DNA from: Arthrobacter sp. MYb23
Lineage (GTDB): Bacteria; Actinomycetota; Actinomycetes; Actinomycetales; Micrococcaceae
Direction: 5' to 3'
Length of the DNA: 64,000 nucleotides
NCBI RefSeq assembly: GCF_002979775.1
Contig: NZ_PCPR01000004.1
Location: forward strand, 186,001 to 250,000
Part shown: piece after piece, positions 1 through 7,758 of the stretch
Numbering within the stretch: the stretch's first letter is position 1
Layout: each line of letters opens with the position of its first letter
Translations under genes and position numbers: made by a program
The notes under the pieces: generated by a model
Seen by the model: the letters and a program-made list of their open reading frames with translations, nothing else
What the model was told of the DNA's origin: nothing
The model's database searches: none

Positions 1-441
1 GTTTTGGTGTCCCAGCCATCTTTGGTGGACTCGACACGGGCACCGGAAGGCCGCCACGTTCTGTGGACCTACTGCCACGTACCTGCCTACTCCACCGTTG
101 ACATGGCCGAAGCTGTCATTGCCCGCATCGAGCGCTACGCACCCGGCTTCCGTGATCTTGTGGTGGGATCAAAGACCACGACGGCGGCGGAACTGTCCGC
201 GTACAACGAGAACTATGTTGGTGGAGACTTCAGCGCAGGTCTGCTGGACCTACGGGGCCTGGTGCAACGGCCGGTAGTGTCCAACGTGCCGTGGCGAACC
301 CCCATGCACGGCGTATACCTGTGTTCCTCCTCAACTCCGCCCGGACCTGGGGTGACGGGAATGCCCGGGTACCATGCAGCAAGATATGCCCTCAAGGACA
401 TATTCAAGATGCGGGTACCCGGGCTGCGCGTAGGACTGTAG
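1..441 (+). CDS. C-terminal part of a phytoene desaturase-like NAD(P)/FAD oxidoreductase (5' truncated)
   Basis: The reading frame is open from the first base, so the true start lies outside the window; 146 residues remain. The end carries the typical COG1233 (CrtI/carotenoid desaturase-like) C-terminus: a GVYLCSSSTPPGPGVTGMPG segment, which closes the FAD site in this family, then YHAARYALKDIF. The N-terminal Rossmann fold is not visible. Family members oxidise or desaturate hydrophobic substrates at the membrane; the substrate cannot be read here. The gene converges on the downstream NAD(P)-binding gene with a gap of six bases. Confidence 0.75.
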   Translation, partial: VLVSQPSLVDSTRAPEGRHVLWTYCHVPAYSTVDMAEAVIARIERYAPGFRDLVVGSKTTTAAELSAYNENYVGGDFSAGLLDLRGLVQRPVVSNVPWRTPMHGVYLCSSSTPPGPGVTGMPGYHAARYALKDIFKMRVPGLRVGL

Positions 442-447
442 AGGGCC

Positions 448-1053
448 TTAGTTGGCAGCGGTGAAGCGGGCGCGGCGGTGAGCCGGGCTCTCGATTTCGT
501 CCAGCATGGCTACTGCGTAGTCCTGGGTGGAGATGCTGTTGCCGGCCGGTGAATCCTTGGCCACGGTGTATTCGCCCGTGCGCTCACCCGGCTGGATGGC
601 GGGTGCAGGAGCCAGGACGGTCCAATCAAGGGATTCCGGGGACTGCTTGACGGTTTCGAGGGCCATGGCCGCAGTGGTGGCTTCAGCCTTGTAGGCCTCG
701 GGGAAGTCGGGGGAATCCAGGAGGCGTACGCCGTCGATCTCCAAGGTGCCGGCGCCGCCCACGATCATCAGACGGGTGCCCTCGGCGTTGCTGTATGCAG
801 TGGTCATGGCATCGAGCCATTCTGCATGGTCGCCGCCGGTGCGGCTGGGCCCCGTCGCCAGCACCACGACGTCGTGCGCCTTGGCAATGGAGGCAAACGT
901 CTCAGCGTCAGCCTGATCAGCTGCCTGTGCAGCGGCGCCGGGAACCTCGGCGCCCTTGCGGGAGATGGCCGTGACCTCGTGGCCGCGGGTGATGGACTCG
1001 TTGACGATCTGGCTGCCGACCATGCCCGTTGCGCCGTAGACTGCGATTTTCAT
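448..1053 (-). CDS. NAD(P)-binding (NmrA/SDR-like) protein
   Basis: A 201-residue atypical short-chain dehydrogenase with an N-terminal Rossmann motif, IAVYGATGMVGSQIV, at residues 3-17, and a WTVLAPAPAI segment near residue 145 typical of NmrA-like NAD(P)H-binding proteins. It has no clear YxxxK catalytic pair, so it may be a redox sensor or quinone-reductase-like protein and not a classical dehydrogenase. ATG at 1053 is preceded by an AAGGAGAG ribosome site. It is divergent from an HxlR-type regulator, a common pairing in which the regulator controls a stress-response reductase. Palindromes in the shared promoter support local regulation. Confidence 0.8.
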   Translation of the reverse strand: MKIAVYGATGMVGSQIVNESITRGHEVTAISRKGAEVPGAAAQAADQADAETFASIAKAHDVVVLATGPSRTGGDHAEWLDAMTTAYSNAEGTRLMIVGGAGTLEIDGVRLLDSPDFPEAYKAEATTAAMALETVKQSPESLDWTVLAPAPAIQPGERTGEYTVAKDSPAGNSISTQDYAVAMLDEIESPAHRRARFTAAN

Positions 1054-1092
1054 AGCTCTCCTTGAAGTTGGTATCCTTGCAATAACTCAAAG

Positions 1093-1107
1093 GTATCCAA
1101 CGGATAC
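1093..1107. promoter_or_regulatory. Palindromic operator between the NAD(P)-binding gene and HxlR regulator
   Basis: GTATCC-AAC-GGATAC is a perfect inverted repeat in the divergent promoter. Further GTATCC/GGATAC half sites lie at about 1068-1074 and 1139-1144, and a GGTA...TACC repeat at 1121-1134. HxlR-family dimers bind spaced inverted repeats, so this is a plausible site for the adjacent regulator. No binding data. Confidence 0.5.
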
Positions 1108-1208
1108 TGATAGCTTCAAAGGTACCTAGTTACCAAAAGGATACTGACACCGTCGACACCACCGACCTCCCCGCAAACATCCTGGACCCCAATTGCCCAT
1201 CCCGGGTA

Positions 1209-1550
1209 GTGTTCCAGCGCATTGGAGACAAATGGGCATCATTGGTGATCCAAGTGCTCGGGGATGGGCCGGTTCGGTTCTCGGAACTTCGCAAAATGGT
1301 GAACGTGGTAACTCCCAAAGTCCTGACGCAAACCCTGCGCGCCTTGGAGCGCGACGGCCTGATCACGCGGACTGTGTACGCGCAGGTACCGCCACGGGTG
1401 GAATATGAGCTGACGTCCTTGGGCGAGTCCCTGCTCCAGCCGCTGACCGTTCTGCGCCACTGGGCCGAGAGCCACGTGCCCACCATTCTGGAAGCCCGCG
1501 ACGCCTACGATGAAGCGCAGGACGAAGCCCTCCTCGGCTCACCCAACTGA
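1209..1550 (+). CDS. HxlR-family winged-helix regulator (start uncertain)
   Basis: The HxlR domain is complete: RIGDKWASLVIQVL, then FSELRKMVNVVTPKVLTQTLRALERDGLITR and the wing PPRVEYELTSLGESL. HxlR proteins are dimeric repressors or activators that sense redox or electrophile stress. GTG 1209 is the only standard in-frame start, but it sits inside the conserved CPSRVVFQRIGDKW segment. The frame stays open upstream to TAA 1083 and encodes DTDTVDTTDLPANILDPNCPSR from about 1140, just what family members have N-terminal to this point. The codon at 1140 is GAT after AAAAG, as if an ATG had lost one base. See findings. The C-terminus lies in a terminator hairpin. Confidence 0.8.
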   Translation: MFQRIGDKWASLVIQVLGDGPVRFSELRKMVNVVTPKVLTQTLRALERDGLITRTVYAQVPPRVEYELTSLGESLLQPLTVLRHWAESHVPTILEARDAYDEAQDEALLGSPN

Positions 1551-1607
1551 GTCGCAGTTCAGGTCGTTCCCAGCTCTGAGAACGACCTGAACTGCGACTC
1601 AGTTGGG
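1542..1607. terminator. Bidirectional terminator-like hairpin, perfect 28-bp stem
   Basis: Bases 1542-1569 are the exact reverse complement of 1580-1607, separated by 10 bases. The stems contain the stop codons of both convergent genes (HxlR ending at 1550, ABC ATPase ending at 1599). No long T-run follows, so it is an unusual terminator and may also be a dispersed palindromic repeat. Confidence 0.7.
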
Positions 1608-2315
1608 TTGCGCGGACGGGACCAGGGCGCGGCTGATACGTCCGTCTCTCATAGTCGCGACCGCGTCAGTGAGGGGTAGGAACTCGGTGTCGTGCGTGAC
1701 CATGACGGTTGCCGTCTGGAACTCGTCCGTAACCCGCCGCAATAGCCGGACGATCGACTCGCTGCGTTCGTGATCGAGTGCGGCTGTTGGTTCATCGACC
1801 AGCAGAACGGTGGGGCTTCCCATGAGGGCCCTCGCAATATTCACCCTCTGACGTTGGCCGCCGGACAGCTGGTGAGGCCTCTTATCTGCCGCGCCGGAAA
1901 GTCCGACGACGTCCAGCAGCTCAGCTGCTTTTTCCCGTTCTTCGCGTACACGTTTACCCCTCAGATGCTCGCGGATCAGCAACTGCTCGACGGCGGTCAG
2001 TGCGGGCAGCAGGTTGGGTTGCTGGAAGATGATGCCCACTTTGTCCCGGCGAAGGGTGGTGCGCTCGGCCTCCGAAAAGGTAGAGACGTCCTGCCCGTCG
2101 ATGATGACCAGCCCGGCCGTGGGTTTCACCAGGGTCGCGGCGACGGCGAGAAGTGAGGACTTGCCGGAACCGGAGGGACCCACGAGTGAGAGGAATTCAC
2201 CCGTGCGGACGCTGAGGTTCGCGGCGTCCAGTGCCTTGAGGGTTGATGCGCCGTCCGGGTATTCGAGGGAGACGTTGACGAGGTTGAGTGCTGTGCCGTT
2301 CAATGCTGTACTCAC
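1599..2315 (-). CDS. MacB/LolD-type ABC transporter ATPase
   Basis: A 238-residue ATPase with Walker A GPSGSGKSS (about residue 45), Q-loop FQQPNLLPAL, signature LSGGQRQRVNIARAL, Walker B VLLVDEPTAALD and H-loop VTHD. The GTG start follows an AAAGG site. Together with the FtsX/MacB-like permease 24 bases upstream it forms a MacB/LolD-class complex at the cytoplasmic membrane, a class that usually moves lipoproteins, peptides or antibiotics by mechanotransmission. The divergent sensor kinase/response regulator pair resembles peptide-antibiotic response modules, but the substrate is not readable. Confidence 0.9.
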   Translation of the reverse strand: MSTALNGTALNLVNVSLEYPDGASTLKALDAANLSVRTGEFLSLVGPSGSGKSSLLAVAATLVKPTAGLVIIDGQDVSTFSEAERTTLRRDKVGIIFQQPNLLPALTAVEQLLIREHLRGKRVREEREKAAELLDVVGLSGAADKRPHQLSGGQRQRVNIARALMGSPTVLLVDEPTAALDHERSESIVRLLRRVTDEFQTATVMVTHDTEFLPLTDAVATMRDGRISRALVPSAQPN

Positions 2316-2339
2316 GATGCATGCCTTTCTGGGAATGTT

Positions 2340-3434
2340 TTAGTTGCCGCCGAGGGCCAACAGCGGATCCACCTTGGTGACGCTTCTGACTGCCAGGACT
2401 GCGCCCCCTAGACCGAGCAGGGTGATCCCCGCGATGGGGAGCAGCGTGGTCATGGGAGTGATCAGAAATGGTGCGGCCTGGGCCGCAAATGTTCCGCCAG
2501 CCAAGCCAAGAAGTCCGCCTCCAACGGCACCGACCAGCAGCACCATGGCGGCCTGGGTGAGGGCATCCCGCAAAACGTAGCCGGACGAAGCTCCCAAGGC
2601 TTTGAGGACGGCGATGTCGCGCGTGCGCTGCACGGTCCACACCGTCAGGAAAGCGACGATCACCAAAGCCGAAATGCCGTAGAGGAATGCCTGCATCAGC
2701 ATGAGGGAGCCGTTTTCGCTCTTGTACGAGGCCAGTGCTTGGAAAGACCCCACAGGATCGGTACTTACCGTGCCGGCCGCCGCGTTGGCGGCGTCAACGT
2801 CCACGGAAGCTCCGGCGTCGAACGTTGCGGTGATAACAGTGGCAGTGCCAGGAGCCGCGTGCGCCATGGACCGCCACGTGTCGAGCGTTGTCCACACCAC
2901 GCCCGTGTGGGAGTACCACTGGTCCTCCACAACAGCTGAGACCGTCAGGTCTGTCCCACCTGCACGAACCCGGCTGCCAACGTCCAACGTCAGTTCCTTG
3001 GCCAGTGATTCACCCACCACCACCGTCCCGTCCTCCACAGCGGACGGACCCGCCGGGGACGGTGCCACGGCGCCGCCAAAGACTGCCACGTTGGCGGTTC
3101 CATTCGCGTTTCCGCCATCACCCAGTGACTGGAAACGGGTTTGGCTGATTCCCAGCGCCTGCGCGGATGCCACGCCCGGCTGGTTCCGCCATGCCGCAAG
3201 CTGGCCAGCGGAAACTTCGGACTCGGTGTACGAAGCCTTTGGCTCTCCCCCAGCGGGTGCGCCGAAGGCAATCTGCTGCACAGGAAGGTCCCCCAGTGCC
3301 GACGTCGACTGGTTGCCCAAGCCAGCCGTCAGCCCGGACAACATGACCAGCAACAAGGTAATCAGCGCGACTACGCTGCCCATGAGAGCAAAGCGGCCCT
3401 TGGCGAAACGGATGTCGCGGATGGCAAGAAACAT
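2340..3434 (-). CDS. FtsX/MacB-like ABC transporter permease
   Basis: A 364-residue permease. The chosen ATG at 3434 (MFLAIRDIRFAKGRFAL) is preceded by GAAGGAAT; the frame could open 24 codons earlier but that segment lacks permease character. One membrane segment lies at the N-terminus (VVALITLLLVMLSGL), then a large extracellular MacB_PCD-like domain (about residues 40-240), then three membrane segments with the FtsX-type TRDIAVLKALGAS coupling region. It is the membrane half of the exporter whose ATPase follows. Confidence 0.88.
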   Translation of the reverse strand: MFLAIRDIRFAKGRFALMGSVVALITLLLVMLSGLTAGLGNQSTSALGDLPVQQIAFGAPAGGEPKASYTESEVSAGQLAAWRNQPGVASAQALGISQTRFQSLGDGGNANGTANVAVFGGAVAPSPAGPSAVEDGTVVVGESLAKELTLDVGSRVRAGGTDLTVSAVVEDQWYSHTGVVWTTLDTWRSMAHAAPGTATVITATFDAGASVDVDAANAAAGTVSTDPVGSFQALASYKSENGSLMLMQAFLYGISALVIVAFLTVWTVQRTRDIAVLKALGASSGYVLRDALTQAAMVLLVGAVGGGLLGLAGGTFAAQAAPFLITPMTTLLPIAGITLLGLGGAVLAVRSVTKVDPLLALGGN

Positions 3435-3629
3435 CGGATTCCTTCGATTCAATGCGGGCTTGATCCCGGCTATATCAACTCTTCCGGCGATCGGCCGGAG
3501 GGACATCGGGAGCCGGATGGATTGGCTGGCACCGTGGGGTTGAGGCGGCGATCATCCGAATGGTTGATTCAGGCCAAACAGGGCTCAATCCGGGGCTGTT
3601 TACTTCACGCCGGGGATACGCTGTGAAGC

Positions 3630-4910
3630 ATGCAGTCTCCCGCTGGCGCCGCCACAATCCTCCGCGTGCTGCGCGTGAGCCTGCATGTTGGTTTCGCGGT
3701 TCTATTGCTGGTGGCCGTCGTCCGATTGATGTCGGGAATGGGAACCACCGGTGCGCCGTCGGCAGTGGCCGTAGTTGCCGGTCTGGGGCTTTCTGCTCTG
3801 CTGGCTCTGGTGTACCTCAGCGGGACTCTTCTGGAAAAGCGCCATGCAAGCGACTCCACCCGTTTCAATCCGACGCCGTACGCGCGCTGGTGGCTGGGCG
3901 CGGTGATGCTCCTGTGGCTGCTGCTCCTCCTGGTCAGCAGCGACTTCGCCTGGGTGGCCTTTCCTTTGTTCTTCCTGCAACTTCACCTGCTGCCCCGAGG
4001 CCTCGCCTTGCCCGCGATTGCCGTAAGCACTGCCCTTCTGGTGGGTACGCTGTGGTTCCACAGCCGGGGATCTTCCGACGGCGGCCTGCAGCTTGCGATG
4101 GTTCTGGGGCCGGTGTTCGGGGCAGTCTTCGCGGTGGTTACCGGCCTGGCCTACCGCGCACTTTTCGTCGAGGCCGAGAACCAGCGTGCCGTTGCTGACG
4201 AGCTTCGCAGGACACGCGCCGAACTCGCGCAAACCCAGCACGACGCCGGAATGCTGGCTGAGCGCGGACGGCTCGCCCGGGAAATCCACGACACCCTTGC
4301 GCAGGGCTTCTCAAGCATCATCCTGATGGGCAGGTCCGCGGAGAAAGCACTGGATGACGGCGACGTCACCGTTGCAAAGGAAAGGTTGCGGACGGTGCAG
4401 GACACTGCGTCAGCCAATCTTGCCGAGGCCCGGAGCTTTGTTCGCGGCCTTCGATCGCCGGACCTTGAGGAGTCCGGGCTCGTGGACACACTCCGGCGAC
4501 TCTGCGGGAAGACGGAGACTGAGGCTGCCGCGCGGGGGTCTGCGCTGCGCTGCCGCTTCGAGCTGGTGGGCACGCCTGCTGAGCTGCCGAATACCTACCA
4601 GACCACCCTGCTCCGGGCCGCTCAGGCTTCCCTCGCGAACGTATGGGCGCACGCCCGCGCGGGCACCGCCGTCGTGACCCTTGCCTTCCTCGGAGCGGAA
4701 GTGACCTTGGATGTTTTTGACGACGGCATAGGATTCGAACCGTCGACGGCGGCCGGCACTGCGCGAGGCGACGGAACCGGCGTCGGGCTTCAGAGTTTGC
4801 GTGAGCGGCTGGCCGCATTGAACGGCAGTCTGGAGATTGAGTCGGCGCCGGGTGAGGGGACAGTTGTTGCGATCCGGGTGCCGTTGCCGGCGGATGAGGG
4901 TGCTGAATGA
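3630..4910 (+). CDS. Sensor histidine kinase (HisKA_3/NarX-LiaS class)
   Basis: A 426-residue membrane sensor. Four to six hydrophobic helices cover residues 10-170 with no large extracellular loop. A HisKA_3 dimerisation domain follows with the phosphoacceptor His at residue 220 (LAREIHDTLAQGFSSII), then a HATPase_c domain with DDGIGFEP and GVGLQSLRERL. It overlaps the response-regulator gene by four bases (ATGA). Kinases with only membrane helices as input often detect cell-envelope stress or work through an adjacent transporter, and the MacB-like ABC genes are divergent from it. Confidence 0.92.
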   Translation: MQSPAGAATILRVLRVSLHVGFAVLLLVAVVRLMSGMGTTGAPSAVAVVAGLGLSALLALVYLSGTLLEKRHASDSTRFNPTPYARWWLGAVMLLWLLLLLVSSDFAWVAFPLFFLQLHLLPRGLALPAIAVSTALLVGTLWFHSRGSSDGGLQLAMVLGPVFGAVFAVVTGLAYRALFVEAENQRAVADELRRTRAELAQTQHDAGMLAERGRLAREIHDTLAQGFSSIILMGRSAEKALDDGDVTVAKERLRTVQDTASANLAEARSFVRGLRSPDLEESGLVDTLRRLCGKTETEAAARGSALRCRFELVGTPAELPNTYQTTLLRAAQASLANVWAHARAGTAVVTLAFLGAEVTLDVFDDGIGFEPSTAAGTARGDGTGVGLQSLRERLAALNGSLEIESAPGEGTVVAIRVPLPADEGAE

Positions 4911-5563
4911 GTGAGATTCGAGTGCTGCTGGTGGATGACCACCCCGTGGTTCGAGCGGGACTGCGGGCAATGCTCGCCGATTTCCCGGGAGTGACAGTGG
5001 TTGCAGAGGCAGCTGATGGTGATGACGCGCTGCTCAAGCTCAGCAAGCTGCACACCCTGGGTGAGCCGGTGGACCTGGTGCTCATGGACTTGCAAATGGG
5101 CAGCGGCATGGACGGCGTGACGGCCACGGAGAAGATCAAGGCGGGCGAGGCCGGGACTCCCCCGCCGCCGGTGCTGATTCTGACCACTTACGACACCGAC
5201 GCCGATATCCTCGCCGCAGTGGAGGCTGGCGCGAGTGGCTACATGCTGAAGGACGCCCCGCCGGAGCAGATCCGGCAGGCCGTGTTGTCCGCGGCGGCCG
5301 GGCAAACCGCGTTGGCACCCGAGGTTGCGGCGCGGCTCATGGGCCGGATCCGCAATCCTTCGCCTGCTTTGAGCGCCCGGGAAGTCCAACTTTTGGAGCT
5401 CCTGGCCACGGGCATGAGCAACCGTGCCATGGCTAAGCAACTTTTCATTTCCGAGGCCACGGTGAAGACCCACTTGGTGCACATCTATTCGAAGCTCGGC
5501 GTGGACAACCGGACCGCTGCCATTGCTGTAGCCACGCAGCGCAGGATCATTCGCGGGCGCTGA
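4907..5563 (+). CDS. NarL/LuxR-family response regulator
   Basis: A 218-residue two-domain regulator. The receiver domain has the acidic pair DDHP near residue 11, the phosphoacceptor Asp in LVLMDLQMG and Lys in YMLKDA. The C-terminal GerE helix-turn-helix reads LSAREVQLLELLATGMSN...LFISEATVKTHLVHIYSKL. It is translationally coupled to the kinase before it and is the likely cytoplasmic output of that sensor. The likely targets are the divergent ABC genes, by context only. Confidence 0.93.
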   Translation: MSEIRVLLVDDHPVVRAGLRAMLADFPGVTVVAEAADGDDALLKLSKLHTLGEPVDLVLMDLQMGSGMDGVTATEKIKAGEAGTPPPPVLILTTYDTDADILAAVEAGASGYMLKDAPPEQIRQAVLSAAAGQTALAPEVAARLMGRIRNPSPALSAREVQLLELLATGMSNRAMAKQLFISEATVKTHLVHIYSKLGVDNRTAAIAVATQRRIIRGR

Positions 5564-5676
5564 GTCCCCGGACCGGGTTGTAGGTTTGGCTGTTGCCCGG
5601 TAACTCCAGCCGGGGTGGCGGGCGGCGGCGTCCGTCTGCTGGCCGGGACAAGAAACTGTCAGGGGAACCGGGCATA

Positions 5677-7686
5677 ATGTCGCAAATGGGGAAATTGCAA
5701 AAACATCGTCTTGTCCTTGGTCTCGTTACGCTCGTGATGGCTGGATCACTCACCGCCTGTGATGACGGCCGCGCCGGTGCCGAAGGAGCCGCCAAGCAGC
5801 TGGCGTCCTCGCTGGCGGCGCTCGACGTCGGTCAGATCGCCGTTGAAGGTAAAGACGCTGCCGCGGCCAATGATCAACTCAAAGCCGTTTTTGAGGGACT
5901 CGACGCCAAACCAGCAGTACAGTCAGGCGACGTCAAGCTCGACGGCGACACCGCAACTTTCCCCCTTAACTACAGTTGGAACATCGGCTCGGCCAAGTGG
6001 GAGTACAGCTCCGAAGCCACGCTGAAGAAGGTCGGCGACAAGTGGGCTGTCCAATGGACCCCTGCACTCCTTGCCCCGGAACTCTCCGAGGGTGAAAACT
6101 TGTCCGTCAAGGTCGTTCCCGCCCAGCGCGGCCAGATCCTGGGTGCCGTAGATGCTCCCATTGTTGAGGACCGTCCCGTCTTCCGGGTGGGCATCGACAA
6201 AACCAAGGTTCCGGCAGAGCAAGCCGACGCTTCTGCGCGTGCCATGGCGGCTCTGCTCGGGCTGGACGCCGAGGAGTACGCCAAACAGGTTGCCGCCTCA
6301 GGTCCGCAGGCCTTTGTAGAGGGCCTCGTCCTGCGCGCCTACACGGCGGATATCACTGAAGCGAAAATCGAAGCCATTCCGGGCGGTTCCAGCATTTTGG
6401 ATTCCATGGCTCTGGCTCCCACGCGGACTTTCGCGCGGGCCCTGCTCGGCAGCGTTGGCCAGGCCAGTGCTGAACAGATTGAAAATTCCAATGGTGCGCT
6501 GCGCGCCGGGGACACCACGGGTACCGGCGGTCTGCAGCAGAAGTACGACTCGTTGCTGCGCGGCAAAGACGGCGTGGAAGTCCGTGCCACTCCCGAGGTG
6601 AAGTCCGAAGGTGAGACGCCCGGCACCAAGGTGTTCTTCACGTCCCTGCCGTCCCCCGGCACTACGCTCAAAACCACGCTTGACCTGAAACTCCAGCAGT
6701 TGGCGGAAGAGACACTGGCCGGCGTTGGACCAGCGTCAGCCATTGTTGCCCTCAAACCCTCCACCGGGGCCGTCCTTGCTGCAGCATCCGGGCCAGGCAG
6801 TAACGGCTACAACACAGCCATGCTTGGTCAATATGCTCCAGGTTCCACGTTCAAGATTGTTGATTCCCTGGCAATGTTCCGCAACGGCGCCACCTCGGAC
6901 TCGAAGGTGGAGTGCCCCTCAACACTGACGGTGGACGGCCGCACCTTCAAGAACGCCGAAGGCTATCCGGAAAGCTCCCTTGGCTCGGTGACCCTCCGCG
7001 ACGCTTTTGCGCACTCCTGCAATACGGCTTTCATCAACGCCCGGGATGCCGTCAGCCAGGACCAGCTTGAATCCGCAGCGCAGGCCCTGGGCGTGGCGGT
7101 TGAAGCTCCCAAACTGGGCGCCGACGCGTTCTTGGGTTCGGTTCCCGGGGCTGCCGAAGGTACCGAACACGCAGCTTCCATGATTGGCCAGGGCAAGGTG
7201 CTCTTTTCCCCGCTCTCGGCCGCGGTCATGGCGGCTTCCGTCGCCAACGGCGCACCGGTTTCTCCGCAGCTCGTGCTTAATGCCAACGCCGCCCAGAACA
7301 CCGATGCTCAGAACCCCAGCGCCGGTGCCTCGCCCACCGAAAGTGGCACCGCATCGCCGTCGTCCGCGTCTGCTTCAGTGAGCGCCGTTCCTGTGTCACC
7401 GGCATCCACCCAGCCGATCACCAAGGAAGAAGCCGCTTCACTGGCCGACATGATGCGGGCAGTAGTGACCTCAGGCCACGCAGGCTTCCTCGCCGAAGTC
7501 CCCGGTACTCCGGTTGGGGCCAAAACAGGCACCGCGGAATTCGGCAATGACAACCCGCCAAAGACCCATGCATGGATTGTCGCAACGCATGGGGACCTGG
7601 CCGTTGCTGTGTTCGTGGAAGAAGGCGGCTTGGGTGCCACCACCAGCGGACCCCTGCTGAAGTCGTTCCTTACCGCCGCCGGCTGA
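5677..7686 (+). CDS. Lipoprotein penicillin-binding protein (transpeptidase)
   Basis: A 669-residue secreted D,D-transpeptidase. ATG 5677 follows an AGGGGAA site and opens a signal peptide ending in the lipobox LTAC (Cys at about residue 28), so the enzyme is probably lipid-anchored outside the membrane. An NTF2-like MecA_N domain (about 35-150) precedes the PBP dimerisation region. The transpeptidase shows all three motifs: STFK with Ser390, SCN at 447 and KTG at 616. A low-complexity Ser/Ala/Thr insert (about residues 530-580) lies before KTG. The architecture is that of class B PBPs with a MecA_N domain. Confidence 0.9.
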   Translation: MSQMGKLQKHRLVLGLVTLVMAGSLTACDDGRAGAEGAAKQLASSLAALDVGQIAVEGKDAAAANDQLKAVFEGLDAKPAVQSGDVKLDGDTATFPLNYSWNIGSAKWEYSSEATLKKVGDKWAVQWTPALLAPELSEGENLSVKVVPAQRGQILGAVDAPIVEDRPVFRVGIDKTKVPAEQADASARAMAALLGLDAEEYAKQVAASGPQAFVEGLVLRAYTADITEAKIEAIPGGSSILDSMALAPTRTFARALLGSVGQASAEQIENSNGALRAGDTTGTGGLQQKYDSLLRGKDGVEVRATPEVKSEGETPGTKVFFTSLPSPGTTLKTTLDLKLQQLAEETLAGVGPASAIVALKPSTGAVLAAASGPGSNGYNTAMLGQYAPGSTFKIVDSLAMFRNGATSDSKVECPSTLTVDGRTFKNAEGYPESSLGSVTLRDAFAHSCNTAFINARDAVSQDQLESAAQALGVAVEAPKLGADAFLGSVPGAAEGTEHAASMIGQGKVLFSPLSAAVMAASVANGAPVSPQLVLNANAAQNTDAQNPSAGASPTESGTASPSSASASVSAVPVSPASTQPITKEEAASLADMMRAVVTSGHAGFLAEVPGTPVGAKTGTAEFGNDNPPKTHAWIVATHGDLAVAVFVEEGGLGATTSGPLLKSFLTAAG

Positions 7687-7758
7687 TACCGCTGGGGCGG
7701 CGGCGAACGGGTGGGTCCGCCGTCGAGTGCCAATCCGCCGCCGTGGGAGGATTGAAAC

